DNA of 64,000 bases from Bacteroidia bacterium (GTDB lineage: Bacteria > Bacteroidota > Bacteroidia > Cytophagales > JAAEPT01), in assembly GCA_030431525.1 (NCBI GenBank), contig JAUIJC010000014.1, positions 41,712-105,711 of the forward strand. Reading direction: 5' to 3'. The notes under the pieces are model-generated. The model was not told the origin of the DNA and ran no database searches. It worked only from the letters and a program-made list of their open reading frames with translations. Below are positions 7,757 through 15,655 of this stretch, one piece after another. Position 1 is the first letter of the stretch, and every line of letters starts with the position of its first letter. The translations under genes and the position numbers were made by a program.

Positions 7757-10700
7757 ATGAGGAAATATTTAATCCTTTTAGGCTTGGTGTTGGGAGTATT
7801 AGGAGCGAGGGCGCAGGAAGCGCAGTGGTCTATTTTAATGCAAAATATCCAAGCTAATTATTACGATGCTCCTTGTGAATCTGACTCATCATGGACTATT
7901 GGTGGAAAACGATACAGTTGTAAGGAAGATTATATTAGGGAGGAGTTTGTTAATATTCCTCTGAGTGGAGTTGTTGAAGGGAAATTTTGTTTTGAAAATG
8001 ATGATTTGTCGGTTATTTCAGGACCATACTTTCTAAATAAACTTTCTCAAAGAGAAGGAACCCTTTTGTACTATGATAACATGGGGTTACCAGATATGGG
8101 GTTCCAGATGTTTAATGATTTGGTACCAGATTCCAATAATGGTCTATGGATTGGGTCTGATGTTTATGGGCTAATCCATTATAAAGGAGAACATCAGATT
8201 TCAACTTATGGAAAGGGAAATTCTGAATTGAAATCAGATAATGTAAAATCCTTATTGAGTGATTCTCTTGGAGGTCTTTGGGTAGGGACTGATGCTAATG
8301 AGTTAGTAAATTTTTATCAAGGAAGTTGGAAATCATTTACAATCAATGCCCCTGCCAGTGATATTGTAGAAGGAAATGACGGTGATATTTGGATTAGCAC
8401 TCAGGGTGATGGAGTCCAGCTATTGAAAAATGGAGATTTTACGGATTTCAATAAATCAAATTCAAATTTGTTGACTGATAGCATCCAATTTATGGCAGGT
8501 GACCGTAATGGAGGTGTTTGGTGTTGGCATGAGGGGGCTGGGTTAAGTCATTTTGATGGGGATTCTTGGGAGGTTTTAACACTTGAAAATTCAAGTCTTC
8601 CTACAAATTCAATTTCGGATCTGATTGTAGATGCACAAGGGGTTTTATGGATCTCTTTGGCTGATGATGGTGTCGCCAGATATAATGGTACCGATTGGAT
8701 GGTCTTCAAGGGGGCTGCGTTTTTATCTCCTAATTTTTCAACGAGGCCTCAATTGTTTTATCTAACCCGAGAAGGGGTGCTCTATGCGTCTTCATATGAA
8801 GGTCTTTTGCTTTGGGATGGATTAAGTTGGAAGAGTAAATATCTAGGAGGTTCAGGAATTAGTGTAGGGCCTAAAGCTCCTATTATGTCGACTGGTGTTG
8901 TTGACCTAGATGGTAGTGTTTGGGTTGGAGGTGAGCAAGGAGTTTCCAGAAGATCTTTAGATGGGACGTGGGACTATTTTACCACTGATAATTCTGGTAT
9001 TCCTGATAACATAATAGCTGAGGTAGCCATAGACTCCAAAGGTAATGTGTGGTGTGGTGCACACAGTTCAGATGGGGTTTCGAAATTTGATGGTCAAAAT
9101 TGGGAGCTTTTCAGTCCACAAAATTCGGGTTTTACCCAAGGTAGTGTGGGAGAAATGGTGATCGATCGTGATGATAATGTCTGGATAATTAGTTCTTCCT
9201 CACTCTTTAAGTATGATGGAGTTTCTTGGGTAGAGTACAATGAAAGTAATTCTGGGTATATCAAATATTATTATCGCAGTTTGGATATAGATACTGCAGG
9301 TTGTCTTTGGATGTTGTATGGGAATGGGTTGGTGAAATATGATGGTGTGTTGTGGGATACTTTGACACCCTCAAATTCGATGATGCCTAGCTATGATTAC
9401 CTGGACTTAAAGATTGATAACCAAAACCAATTCTGGTTAGGCACCAAGGAAAACGGCTTAGTTCGTTTTAATGGTCAGGATTGGGAAGTGTTTGATACGT
9501 TGAACTCTAATTTGATTTCAAATCATGTGGATCATTTTGTTTTGGACAACCAAAACCTATGGATGTCTCATGAATGGAATGGTATTCAAGCGTTGACAAA
9601 AATTGATGGTAAGGATTTTATTTCTGACTCGGTGGGTCACTATCGTCATATGTTTGTGAATCCGATTTCGTCATTGAATCCTTTTCTAATAGATACCGAA
9701 GGACGAGTTTGGTGTGAAGATGGCTACGTTCGTTTAGTAATCTTCAACAACGGCGCCCCCGCCATTTCCCCTAAAAAATTGCACATCTCAGGAAGTATTG
9801 ATTCTCCAGTTCCGCAAGATGTGCTTTTGCTCCCAGATTCTGTTTTTGTACAAACTTCTGGCTCCTATTCTTTTCCTGTGGATACTGGGAAAACCTACAC
9901 TGTGAAATGTCTTCCAAAGACATCATGGGAATTGGTGAAGGACACTACATATCAAGTTAAGCTTGGTGACAACTCCGTGACGGGTTTGGATTTCGTTGTA
10001 AGATCAACAGCCCCACAACCAGCTATGAAGACAGTTTTGAGTGCAGGAATAAACCGTTGCTCCTTGACTGTTCCTTTCTGGTTGAATTACCGCAACCAAA
10101 GTGATGAGGAAATGTCTGGTCAGGTGGAGTTGGTATTGGACAGTAATGTGACTTATGCTCGTAGTAGCAAATCCTTGTCTGCACAGACGGATAAAATTCT
10201 GACTTGGGATTATTCAGGGTTACAACCAAATGAAGAGCGCCAGATTCAGGTGTGGTTGGAGATGCCAGACTTCAATCAGATGGGAGAGGATTTCCTGTAT
10301 GTCGCTAAGGTTTCTGATGGAAATGGGAATGCTTTTGCGGATACCTTGAGCGCGACATTGAGATGCTCCTATGATCCAAATGATAAGTTGGTAACTCCAG
10401 CGGGTGTTTGTGAGGGGAATTATGTGGAAAAGGATGACTGGATTGATTACACCATTCGATTCCAAAATACGGGTAATGATACCGCCTTTAAGGTGCTTCT
10501 GTTGGATACTTTGAGTGCTTCTTTTGACTTAGAGACTTTTGAGGTCATTGCAAGTAGCCATACCCTTGAAACCAGTTTTGGAACCTCTGGAGAGGTACGT
10601 TTCCTATTTGAAGATATCCTACTTCCTGATAGCACTACCAATGAGTCCGAAAGTCACGGTTTTGTTCGTTATCGTATCAAACCAAAGGCTTTGGTGGCTG

Positions 10701-11065
10701 ATAAGTCTGTGGTGAAAAACACCGCTTACATTTATTTTGATTACAACCCTGCGGTGGTAACTAATACCACATCGAACACTTTGGTAGAGGACTTATCCAG
10801 CTACGATTGTAAGGCTTTGGGCTTTGAGCCGTTGGTCGAAAAGGAACACTATGTTTACCCTAACCCAAGCACTGGAGTTCTGAATGTGAAGGTAGAGGGA
10901 GTGCAGAAAATTGAGGTCCTTAACTTAAGCGGTCAGCATTTGTATTCTAAGGATGTTGTTGGGCAGGAGGAGATCCAAATCAATTTGGAAAGTGAGCACG
11001 GCATTTATTTAGTGAAGATGCACCGAGCTGACAGTGTGATTGTTGAAAAAGTGCTGATTGATTAA
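7757..11065 (+). CDS. large T9SS cargo with a two-component-regulator-type beta-propeller
   Basis: The start is placed at ATG 7757, which gives the signal peptide MRKYLILLGLVLGVLGARAQ; an alternative start at 7715 would overlap the candidate promoter. The 1102-residue product has many repeats of the type GxVWxGTxxGxxxFDGxxW (roughly residues 110-640), typical of Reg_prop beta-propellers found in hybrid two-component sensors, but no kinase or transmembrane domain follows. Next come beta-sandwich regions with SYDPNDKLVTPAGV and NTAYIYFDYNPAVVTNT, a motif set of a conserved repeat domain in Bacteroidota surface proteins. A T9SS type A sorting domain (YPNPSTGVLNVKV ... GIYLVKM) ends it. It is probably secreted and attached at the cell surface. 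The propeller part is AT-rich. Confidence 0.9.
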   Translation: MRKYLILLGLVLGVLGARAQEAQWSILMQNIQANYYDAPCESDSSWTIGGKRYSCKEDYIREEFVNIPLSGVVEGKFCFENDDLSVISGPYFLNKLSQREGTLLYYDNMGLPDMGFQMFNDLVPDSNNGLWIGSDVYGLIHYKGEHQISTYGKGNSELKSDNVKSLLSDSLGGLWVGTDANELVNFYQGSWKSFTINAPASDIVEGNDGDIWISTQGDGVQLLKNGDFTDFNKSNSNLLTDSIQFMAGDRNGGVWCWHEGAGLSHFDGDSWEVLTLENSSLPTNSISDLIVDAQGVLWISLADDGVARYNGTDWMVFKGAAFLSPNFSTRPQLFYLTREGVLYASSYEGLLLWDGLSWKSKYLGGSGISVGPKAPIMSTGVVDLDGSVWVGGEQGVSRRSLDGTWDYFTTDNSGIPDNIIAEVAIDSKGNVWCGAHSSDGVSKFDGQNWELFSPQNSGFTQGSVGEMVIDRDDNVWIISSSSLFKYDGVSWVEYNESNSGYIKYYYRSLDIDTAGCLWMLYGNGLVKYDGVLWDTLTPSNSMMPSYDYLDLKIDNQNQFWLGTKENGLVRFNGQDWEVFDTLNSNLISNHVDHFVLDNQNLWMSHEWNGIQALTKIDGKDFISDSVGHYRHMFVNPISSLNPFLIDTEGRVWCEDGYVRLVIFNNGAPAISPKKLHISGSIDSPVPQDVLLLPDSVFVQTSGSYSFPVDTGKTYTVKCLPKTSWELVKDTTYQVKLGDNSVTGLDFVVRSTAPQPAMKTVLSAGINRCSLTVPFWLNYRNQSDEEMSGQVELVLDSNVTYARSSKSLSAQTDKILTWDYSGLQPNEERQIQVWLEMPDFNQMGEDFLYVAKVSDGNGNAFADTLSATLRCSYDPNDKLVTPAGVCEGNYVEKDDWIDYTIRFQNTGNDTAFKVLLLDTLSASFDLETFEVIASSHTLETSFGTSGEVRFLFEDILLPDSTTNESESHGFVRYRIKPKALVADKSVVKNTAYIYFDYNPAVVTNTTSNTLVEDLSSYDCKALGFEPLVEKEHYVYPNPSTGVLNVKVEGVQKIEVLNLSGQHLYSKDVVGQEEIQINLESEHGIYLVKMHRADSVIVEKVLID

Positions 11066-11081
11066 CTGAAATTATACCCAT

Positions 11082-11121
11082 AAAAAATGCCCTGCTAAGC
11101 ATCCTTAGCAGGGCATTTTTT
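11082..11121. terminator. bidirectional terminator
   Basis: A perfect inverted repeat, AAAAAATGCCCTGCTAAG with its complement around a 4-base loop, has T-runs on both strands. It separates the convergent beta-propeller gene (+) and lipid kinase gene (-). Confidence 0.93.
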
Positions 11122-11130
11122 GAATTATAA

Positions 11131-11994
11131 TCACCCCAAACAAAGCGCCTTCAAGCTCTTTGGGTGATTCCTCACTACCAATTTTTCAGCGCCAATCTCA
11201 GGCTCGCCGTCAATGTGGATTGGAATTTTGGCAGGGTTATCAACCTCGATTTCTGAGACCGACTCAAAGTGATGGTAACGGGAGTTGTGGATGGTACCTC
11301 GGAAGAGTTTTGGGGCGAGGGAAAGTCCTGCCCAAAAGGAAAAGGGCTTAAGGGTACAGACCTCTAATTTCCCGTCAGAGATGTCGGAAAGGGGGGAAAT
11401 CAAGGCGTTGTTGCCAAACTGTTTGGCGTTGGCAAAGGTGATGGAGAACACCTCTACGGTTTCCGATTTTTCAGTTGTCCGAAGGGTGAATTTTTGTGGA
11501 TGGAAATTGAGGAATTCGCGGAGTCCGCAACGGACATAGGTGGCCAAACCGCGTGAACCCGCATTGGCGAAGGCATGGCCTACAATGGCGTCAAATCCTA
11601 CGCCAGCCGTGCAAAAGAATGGCTTTCCGTTAAGCGAACAAGTATCAATGGTCTTGGCTTTGGCCGTCTTCAAAAAGCCAATGGCTTTCTCCAGTTTGAG
11701 CGGGATGTTCAAGTCTCTGGCCAGTCCATTGCCTGAGCCCATTGGGATAATGCCGAGGGCGGTATTGCTGTTCAATAGTCCCGTCGCCACCTCGTTCACG
11801 GTGCCATCGCCACCCACAGCAATGACTTTATCAACCCCGTTTTCCACCGCCTGTTGAGCGATTTCCGTGGCGTGACCCGCGCGTTCCGTGTACTTGATTT
11901 CAAAAGGGAACTCCTTGCCCAAAATGCCTTCAATCAGGCTTGGGATGTCCTTTTTGCTTCGGGTGCCAGCGATGGGGTTGATGATGAATAGCAT
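11131..11994 (-). CDS. diacylglycerol kinase family lipid kinase (YegS/BmrU-like)
   Basis: A cytoplasmic or membrane-associated ATP-dependent kinase acting on diacylglycerol-like lipids or sphingoid bases; the exact substrate cannot be read from sequence. The 287-residue length fits the family. Visible motifs are NPIAG (residues 6-10), the nucleotide-binding GGDGTVNE (61-68), the GSGNGLARDL region (86-95) and the C-terminal IHIDGEP typical of DagK catalytic domains. It lies downstream of gldC with a palindromic repeat between, so co-transcription is possible but uncertain. Confidence 0.92.
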   Translation of the reverse strand: MLFIINPIAGTRSKKDIPSLIEGILGKEFPFEIKYTERAGHATEIAQQAVENGVDKVIAVGGDGTVNEVATGLLNSNTALGIIPMGSGNGLARDLNIPLKLEKAIGFLKTAKAKTIDTCSLNGKPFFCTAGVGFDAIVGHAFANAGSRGLATYVRCGLREFLNFHPQKFTLRTTEKSETVEVFSITFANAKQFGNNALISPLSDISDGKLEVCTLKPFSFWAGLSLAPKLFRGTIHNSRYHHFESVSEIEVDNPAKIPIHIDGEPEIGAEKLVVRNHPKSLKALCLG

Positions 11995-12001
11995 AGGGGT
12001 G

Positions 12002-12086
12002 CAGTGTTATAGTGTTGCAGTGTTGGGGTGTTGAAGTGTTATCTGTGCAAATTTCAACACCTTAACACTCCAGCACTTCAACACTA
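12002..12086. repeat. inverted repeat of the GTGTTGAAGTGTT family, copy 1
   Basis: The left side repeats units like AGTGTTGGGGTGTTGAAG and the right side carries the complement CTTCAACACT. The element fills the gap between dagK-like and gldC and ends 5 bases from the gldC stop codon. A second copy is at 51018-51112. Confidence 0.82.
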
Positions 12087-12090
12087 TTTT

Positions 12091-12435
12091 TTAGCCCTCT
12101 CCGTTTTCCTTGCGCTCCTCCTCAATGTGCTTGACGAGTTCTTGGCAAAGCTGGTGGATTTTTTCGGACATCACGCCGTCGTTGGTGGCGTTCTTGATGG
12201 TGTCGCCGAGGCCACCGATGGCGTTCACGGTGAAGCGCTTCATCTCATCGATGCTCATTTCCTTGGTCCAAAGGTCCATGCGCAAAGTGTTTTGCTGTTC
12301 ATGGTCCCAGATGGAGAGCAATACGGCTTTGGTTTCTTCCTGTCCTGCTGTTGGCTTTTCGGTAGCGTCCCAATGGATTTTGTCGATGCCTTCGTCGCCG
12401 AGCTGGATGTTGAGTTTGATTTCTGAGTTGCGCAT
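12091..12435 (-). CDS. gldC: gliding motility protein GldC
   Basis: A 114-residue cytoplasmic protein matching the GldC family of gliding Bacteroidota. The N-terminus has SEIKLNIQL, then IHWDATEKP, then the hallmark KAVLLSIWD and LRMDLWTKEMSIDEMKRF. GldC is required for normal gliding in Flavobacterium johnsoniae but has no known enzymatic activity. No other gld or spr genes appear nearby. The start ATG at 12435 is the first in frame; the nested repeat at 12453-12608 begins 18 bases upstream of it. Confidence 0.92.
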   Translation of the reverse strand: MRNSEIKLNIQLGDEGIDKIHWDATEKPTAGQEETKAVLLSIWDHEQQNTLRMDLWTKEMSIDEMKRFTVNAIGGLGDTIKNATNDGVMSEKIHQLCQELVKHIEEERKENGEG

Positions 12436-12452
12436 GGTTTTTCGTTTGAGTA

Positions 12453-12608
12453 GTGAGTACTAAGTACGGAGTACAGAGTCCTCACAAAACTGGCGCAAGC
12501 GTCTGCTTGTGCCCAATATTTTTAAACCTCAATGAAGAGGCTGGTTGTTGGCACAAGCGGACGCTTGCGCCAGAAGTAGTGCTCCGTACTTTATTCAGTA
12601 CTTCTCAC
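12453..12608. repeat. nested palindrome: TACGGAGTAC family enclosing GCGCAAGCG family
   Basis: The inner arms (12490-12513 and 12550-12573; CTGGCGCAAGCGTC...) pair over 24 bases with one mismatch. They sit inside outer arms related to GTGAGTACTAAGTACGGAG (12453-12474) and its complement (12578-12608). The right outer arm covers the last codons and stop of ribF (from 12591). This looks like one element inserted into another. Confidence 0.82.
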
Positions 12609-13532
12609 CAATATTTTCAAAGCCTCCACTTTGTCATTGTGGAGTTGTTCAATCAATGCTTCCAAAGAGGGAAATTTCTGTTCGTTGCGAATCCTTCCGA
12701 TAAAGGCCACGGTGATTTCCTCGTCGTAGAGTTTTTCACGGCAGTCGAACAGGTGGGCCTCAATGCTGATATGCTTCTCGTTGTCCACGGTTGGGCGCAT
12801 GCCGATGTTGAGCATTCCGCCGTAAGGCTTCTTTCCGATAAGCGCTTGGATGGCGTACACGCCAATGGCTGGAACCAGCTTTTCAGAGATTTCAGGCTGA
12901 ATATTGGCCGTCGGGAAACCGATGGTTCGCCCGAGTTGCTTGCCTTTTACCACCGTTCCTGAAAGGCTGTATGGCCGTCCCAGATACTTGGTGGCCTGTT
13001 CCACCTGACCCTCTTCCAGCGCCTTTCGGATTTTGGTGGAGCTGATGCCTACGTTATCCACATCATGGCGTGGAATCTCCTCAATGGCAAAAGGGAAAAG
13101 GTCTTGGTTGGCTTTGAGGTAATCAAATCCACCCTCGCGGTTGCGTCCAAAACGGTGGTCGTAGCCAATCACCAGTTTGTGGGTATGCAGGCCATCCACG
13201 ATGACCTCCTGAATAAACTCTTGAGAGGTTTTCTTGGAGAACTCCTTGGTGAAGGGAAGGATGACCAAATGGTCAATGCCGTATGCTTTTAACAATTGAA
13301 TTTTCTCCTGCAAGGTGGACAACAGCTTGAGCTCACAGGCGTCGCCTTGCAACACAAAGCGGGGGTGAGGCCAAAAGCTGAGCACAACGGTTTCCCCATC
13401 GCATGCTTTTGCGATTTCCTTGAGGCGATCAAGGATGGTCACGTGGCCGAGGTGAACACCGTCGAAGGTGCCACTGGTCACGACCGGACGTTGGATGGAT
13501 GGGATGGATGCTAAACCGTGGTGGACTTGCAT
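12591..13532 (-). CDS. ribF: bifunctional riboflavin kinase / FAD synthetase
   Basis: Cytoplasmic enzyme that phosphorylates riboflavin to FMN and adenylates FMN to FAD. The 313 residues have the normal two-domain layout. The N-terminal nucleotidyltransferase carries GTFDGVHLGH (21-30) and GYDHRFGRNREGG. The C-terminal riboflavin kinase carries GRPYSLSGTVVKG and GFPTANI, with a later GGMLNIGMRPT. No FMN riboswitch is visible upstream. The final residues (RSTE and stop) are encoded inside a palindromic repeat arm, so the extreme C-terminus may have been set by repeat insertion. Confidence 0.96.
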   Translation of the reverse strand: MQVHHGLASIPSIQRPVVTSGTFDGVHLGHVTILDRLKEIAKACDGETVVLSFWPHPRFVLQGDACELKLLSTLQEKIQLLKAYGIDHLVILPFTKEFSKKTSQEFIQEVIVDGLHTHKLVIGYDHRFGRNREGGFDYLKANQDLFPFAIEEIPRHDVDNVGISSTKIRKALEEGQVEQATKYLGRPYSLSGTVVKGKQLGRTIGFPTANIQPEISEKLVPAIGVYAIQALIGKKPYGGMLNIGMRPTVDNEKHISIEAHLFDCREKLYDEEITVAFIGRIRNEQKFPSLEALIEQLHNDKVEALKILVRSTE

Positions 13533-13536
13533 GGCG

Positions 13537-13544
13537 CAAAGTTA
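13537..13544 (-). promoter_or_regulatory. candidate -7 box of ribF
   Basis: TAACTTTG on the minus strand ends 5 bases before the ribF ATG. If used, the transcript would be leaderless or nearly so. No -33 TTG at normal spacing. Confidence 0.3.
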
Positions 13545-13568
13545 GTCAACAAGTGTCAAAAGCATAAT

Positions 13569-13705
13569 GGTAGGGGCAGACCTCAACGCGGTTGCACTAA
13601 AAACGTTCGAAAACGTTCGAAAACGTCGGGTGTAAAACCCGACGCTACGGAGACAGCCTATGCGAACTACACGCTGTCACTAACGGTAGGTTTCATACCT
13701 ACCGT
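13569..13705. repeat. composite repeat region between ribF and truB
   Basis: It contains a half copy of family A (GGTAGGGGCAGACC), then three tandem AAAACGTTCG-like units (13599-13630). Two hairpins follow: CGTCGGGT/ACCCGACG (13624-13644) and ACGGTAGGT/ACCTACCGT (13683-13705). No gene is supported here. Confidence 0.75.
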
Positions 13706-13714
13706 ACCCAACGA

Positions 13715-14410
13715 TTATTGCTCAACCTTTTCTTGCTGTTGCTCCTTGATGGTTTCCACGAATTTAGGGAGCTCCCAAGCGTCCTCCAGCTTGAACTCCC
13801 CGATGCGGGTACGCACCAGTTTGGACATGTAGGCGCCAGAGTCCAAGGCCTTACCGAAGTCACGCACCAAACTACGAATGTAGGTGCCCTTGGAGCACAC
13901 TACTCGGAACTCCACACGCGGGAAGTCGATATTGGTGATTTCAAACTCGGAGATGGTGATGTCGCGAGGCTTGATTTCAACCTCCTTGCCTTTACGCGCC
14001 ACCTTGTACATGCGTTGGCCGTCCACCTTGATGGCCGAGTGCATAGGCGGGACTTGGGAAACAAGTCCTGTGAATTTCTCGGTGGTTGCGTGGATCATCT
14101 CCTCGGTGATGTGGGAGACTTCAAAAGTGGCATCCACTTCGGTTTCCATATCGATGGAAGGGCGGGTTTCGCCCAACACCAACTCACCTGTATATTCCTT
14201 TTCTTGGGCCTGATAACCCTCGATGGATTTCGTCTTTTTGCCGGTGCAGAGAATCAAAAGGCCTGTGGCCAAAGGATCCAAGGTGCCAGCGTGCCCCACT
14301 TTTTTCACCCGAACGGTGTTTCGTACCTTCTTGACCACGTCAAAGGAGGTCCATTCCAACGGCTTATCAAACAACAAAACTTCTCCTTCGGCGAAATTAT
14401 AGTCTTTCAT
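13715..14410 (-). CDS. truB: tRNA pseudouridine(55) synthase
   Basis: Converts U55 of tRNAs to pseudouridine. The 231-residue length is normal for the short bacterial form without a PUA extension. Motif I (LLFDKPLEWTSFDVV, residues 12-26) and the catalytic motif GHAGTLDPLATG (catalytic Asp 45) are intact, followed by YTGELVLGE and the VCSKGTYIRSLVRDFG motif. The gene lies upstream of ribF on the same strand; the pairing of truB and ribF is common in bacteria. Confidence 0.96.
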   Translation of the reverse strand: MKDYNFAEGEVLLFDKPLEWTSFDVVKKVRNTVRVKKVGHAGTLDPLATGLLILCTGKKTKSIEGYQAQEKEYTGELVLGETRPSIDMETEVDATFEVSHITEEMIHATTEKFTGLVSQVPPMHSAIKVDGQRMYKVARKGKEVEIKPRDITISEFEITNIDFPRVEFRVVCSKGTYIRSLVRDFGKALDSGAYMSKLVRTRIGEFKLEDAWELPKFVETIKEQQQEKVEQ

Positions 14411-14725
14411 GGGTAGTGGGCTAAAGCGTCAAAACGTCTGATGATGGGCCGAGTGCCTCAAAACGACGTTTTTGTGGGTAACAGCAAACAACGGAAAATC
14501 GCTCGCGCCACATCCAGTTTTTTGCAGGCGCAAAAATACGATGATTGGCTGTAAGCTGAAAGGGGAGAGGGGGACTCAGGGGTTTTTAACCACGGAGGTT
14601 GGGAGAAAGGGAGCGGGACGGAAAAGCTCAGGTTTGCCTACCCACACATATCATAATAGACCCAATAAAGTTTTAAATTGGTATCTAGAATGTCAAAATT
14701 AATATGGTAGGAATTAATAGATAAT
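14411..14725. other. gene-free stretch upstream of truB
   Basis: No supported gene. A TAnnTTTG-type box (TATTTTTG, 14531-14538, minus strand) is a candidate promoter for truB. A half copy of the ACCACGGA...GAGAAAGGGAG repeat arm (14589-14613) is present. The right part becomes AT-rich and leads into the gene pair at 14726-15599. Confidence 0.6.
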
Positions 14726-15145
14726 ATGAAGTGCACGAATTGTAAAACAACTTTTGAGTTATCAAATTTTCAAAAGAATCTTTTAGAGCAAATGAGGGAG
14801 TGTAATTCTCAAATGGCAATGTTGGAATGTCCAAATTGTGGTTTTGGATTTGGAGTTAACCCTTTTACTGAACAGGAAGATGAATTAAAGGAGATTAAAG
14901 TGTTTTTAAGGTCTCCTATTAGTGGGAGTCATGGTGTAGTTGTGAGTTTAGGTAATGGGAAATTTGGAGATGGAGAAAGCGGTGTCTTTTGGGAGAATAA
15001 AGAAGAGTTATATCAAGATATTCTTAAAATCAGAAAAATGTGTTCTCATCGAAAAGGGCTTTATGTCAAGAAAGGAGAAGATTGGGTGCCTGTGGATGTT
15101 GAACCCGATAATATTGATAATTTAATTGATAATGAAGATATATAA
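14726..15145 (+). CDS. zinc-ribbon-like protein of unknown function
   Basis: A 139-residue protein with two CxxC pairs near the N-terminus (Cys 3/6 and Cys 35/38), as in a small zinc ribbon. A mixed alpha/beta region follows (IKVFLRSPISGSHGVVVSLG, then a GESGVFWENKEELYQDI segment). The C-terminus is acidic. No signal peptide is seen. I do not recognise the family. It is clearly AT-richer than the flanking housekeeping genes and is followed after 19 bases by another AT-rich gene, so the pair was probably acquired together. A toxin/immunity or effector/immunity relation is possible but unproven. Confidence 0.75.
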   Translation: MKCTNCKTTFELSNFQKNLLEQMRECNSQMAMLECPNCGFGFGVNPFTEQEDELKEIKVFLRSPISGSHGVVVSLGNGKFGDGESGVFWENKEELYQDILKIRKMCSHRKGLYVKKGEDWVPVDVEPDNIDNLIDNEDI

Positions 15146-15164
15146 AATAGCCTAAGTTTCAATT

Positions 15165-15599
15165 ATGGATGTTTCTTTAGAATTCAAAAAAGTTAACAGC
15201 TACATAGAAGAAGGAGAGTATGAGTTAGCCTTTTCTGTTTTAGAGGAAATTATCAGCAATAATTCAAGTTCTAATAAACAAATAGCTGAGGCTTTTAATT
15301 TAAAGGGTGTGATTGTGTCAGGATTTGCGCCATACTTAGGGTCAGGTGATGAGACTGGTATAAGTTTCTACAAAAGATCTATTAAGTATGATGAAAAGTG
15401 TGTTGGGGCTTTACTTAATATTGTTAGTGGATATTCATCAGATGAATATTGTGATTCTTCAATGCATTCAGATAGAGTAATGTATGTTGAAGCGTTTAAT
15501 CTACTGAGTAGTTTGCCAAATGATGCTGTAAGTAACGATCAAAAAGAATTTTTAAATAAAGAAAAAACGCGATTTTATGAAGAAATAAAGAAATCATGA
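15165..15599 (+). CDS. TPR-like helical protein of unknown function
   Basis: A 144-residue, probably all-helical cytoplasmic protein. EEGEYELAFSVLEEIISN followed by AEAFNLKGVIVSG, and later YKRSIKYDEKCVGALLNIV, resemble two tetratricopeptide-type helical pairs. There is no signal peptide. It starts 19 bases after the zinc-ribbon-like gene and shares its AT-rich composition, so the two probably form one transcription unit. Small TPR-like proteins of this kind occur among immunity proteins, but nothing here proves that. Confidence 0.72.
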   Translation: MDVSLEFKKVNSYIEEGEYELAFSVLEEIISNNSSSNKQIAEAFNLKGVIVSGFAPYLGSGDETGISFYKRSIKYDEKCVGALLNIVSGYSSDEYCDSSMHSDRVMYVEAFNLLSSLPNDAVSNDQKEFLNKEKTRFYEEIKKS

Positions 15600-15633
15600 G
15601 AATTATTCTATTGACTCTATTTTCTGTATTGAG

Positions 15634-15655
15634 ACCCTAAGTACTGAACTCACTC
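15634..15655. repeat. partial copy of the TACGGAGTAC-type repeat arm
   Basis: CCTAAGTACTGAACTCAC is related to the outer arm at 12453-12608 and to the element at 45443-45511. It runs directly into the stop codon of the glycosyltransferase gene. Confidence 0.5.

Noticed and set aside
13533..13714. FMN riboswitch upstream of ribF or another riboswitch
   Set aside because: No conserved RFN element is visible; the hairpins there belong to dispersed repeats.
14472..14702. Possible 76-codon gene upstream of the AT-rich pair
   Set aside because: It crosses a repeat remnant and the truB promoter region, and its composition is not gene-like.
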